DNA of 64,000 nucleotides from Gemmatimonadota bacterium (GTDB lineage Bacteria; JAAXHH01), in NCBI GenBank assembly GCA_009837395.1, contig VXTP01000033.1, positions 60,428-124,427 on the forward strand, in the 5' to 3' direction. The position numbers and the translations under genes are program-made. Below, piece after piece: positions 63,787 through 64,000 of the stretch (position 1 is its first letter; the number at the start of each line of letters is the position of its first letter). The notes below the pieces were generated by a model, which worked only from the letters and a program-made list of their open reading frames with translations, was not told where the DNA came from and made no database searches.

Positions 63787-64000
63787 ATGAGCGACAAGCG
63801 TCAAAACGGCGAGGAATCCAAGGGCCTGGTGGGCATGTTCACTGCCGAGCGGCAGCGTGAGCAGGACAACACCATGGACCGCAGGATCGAGAAGAAACGC
63901 TTCACACCGCGCCGGATCGCCTTAGGCGGCCTGGTGGCCGCGGTGATCGCCTTCGGGGCCTACGCGCTGCTCAGCGTCAACCCGTCCTCGCTGAACGTGG
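63787..64000 (+). CDS. probable HlyD-type periplasmic adaptor, N-terminal fragment (3' truncated by window)
   Basis: MSDKRQNGEESKGLVGMFTAERQREQDNTMDRRIEKKRFTPRRIALGGLVAAVIAFGAYALLSVNPSSLNV: charged N-term then one TM. Confidence 0.5.
   Translation, partial: MSDKRQNGEESKGLVGMFTAERQREQDNTMDRRIEKKRFTPRRIALGGLVAAVIAFGAYALLSVNPSSLNV

Overview
Dense, GC-rich bacterial chromosome segment with about 57 protein-coding genes and one RNase P RNA. No tRNA, rRNA, CRISPR array or transposase/integrase was recognised. A FlgD/T9SS-like C-terminal domain on a secreted subtilase fits an FCB-group or candidate-phylum MAG, but taxonomy is inference only. Most content is housekeeping: purL/purQ, Fe-S assembly, ftsY, trxA, two sigma-54 regulators, ilvE, a Rieske/cytochrome b/pentaheme module, rnpB, recJ, MeaB plus a B12-binding domain protein, rimO/bamD/nadD, coaE, smc, guaA, and lipid A genes. 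Two things stand out. (1) A putative genomic island at about 45.6-56.5 kb is bounded by a 21-bp perfect direct repeat (GGGTTCATTCCCATTCGATGG), one copy of which lies at the 3' end of guaA. It carries one compact 12-gene zinc-homeostasis operon: NicO-type transporter, unannotated 36-aa membrane protein, znuC, znuB, znuA, zur, zigA, small Cys-rich protein, second G3E GTPase, WD40 propeller, PepSY-TM protein, 2Fe-2S ferredoxin-like protein. It sits behind a single promoter with a Zur-like palindrome. (2) Short tandem duplications are unusually frequent. Those spanning stop codons have units of 14, 22, 23, 29, 30 and 34 bp (mostly not multiples of 3), while those inside reading frames have units of 15, 18, 30, 33 or 36 bp. 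A candidate ~155-nt noncoding RNA or leader (24.97-25.13 kb), a motor-less FtsK membrane domain, a WaaA-LpxK fusion and a D-to-E pseudo-receiver regulator are also reported.
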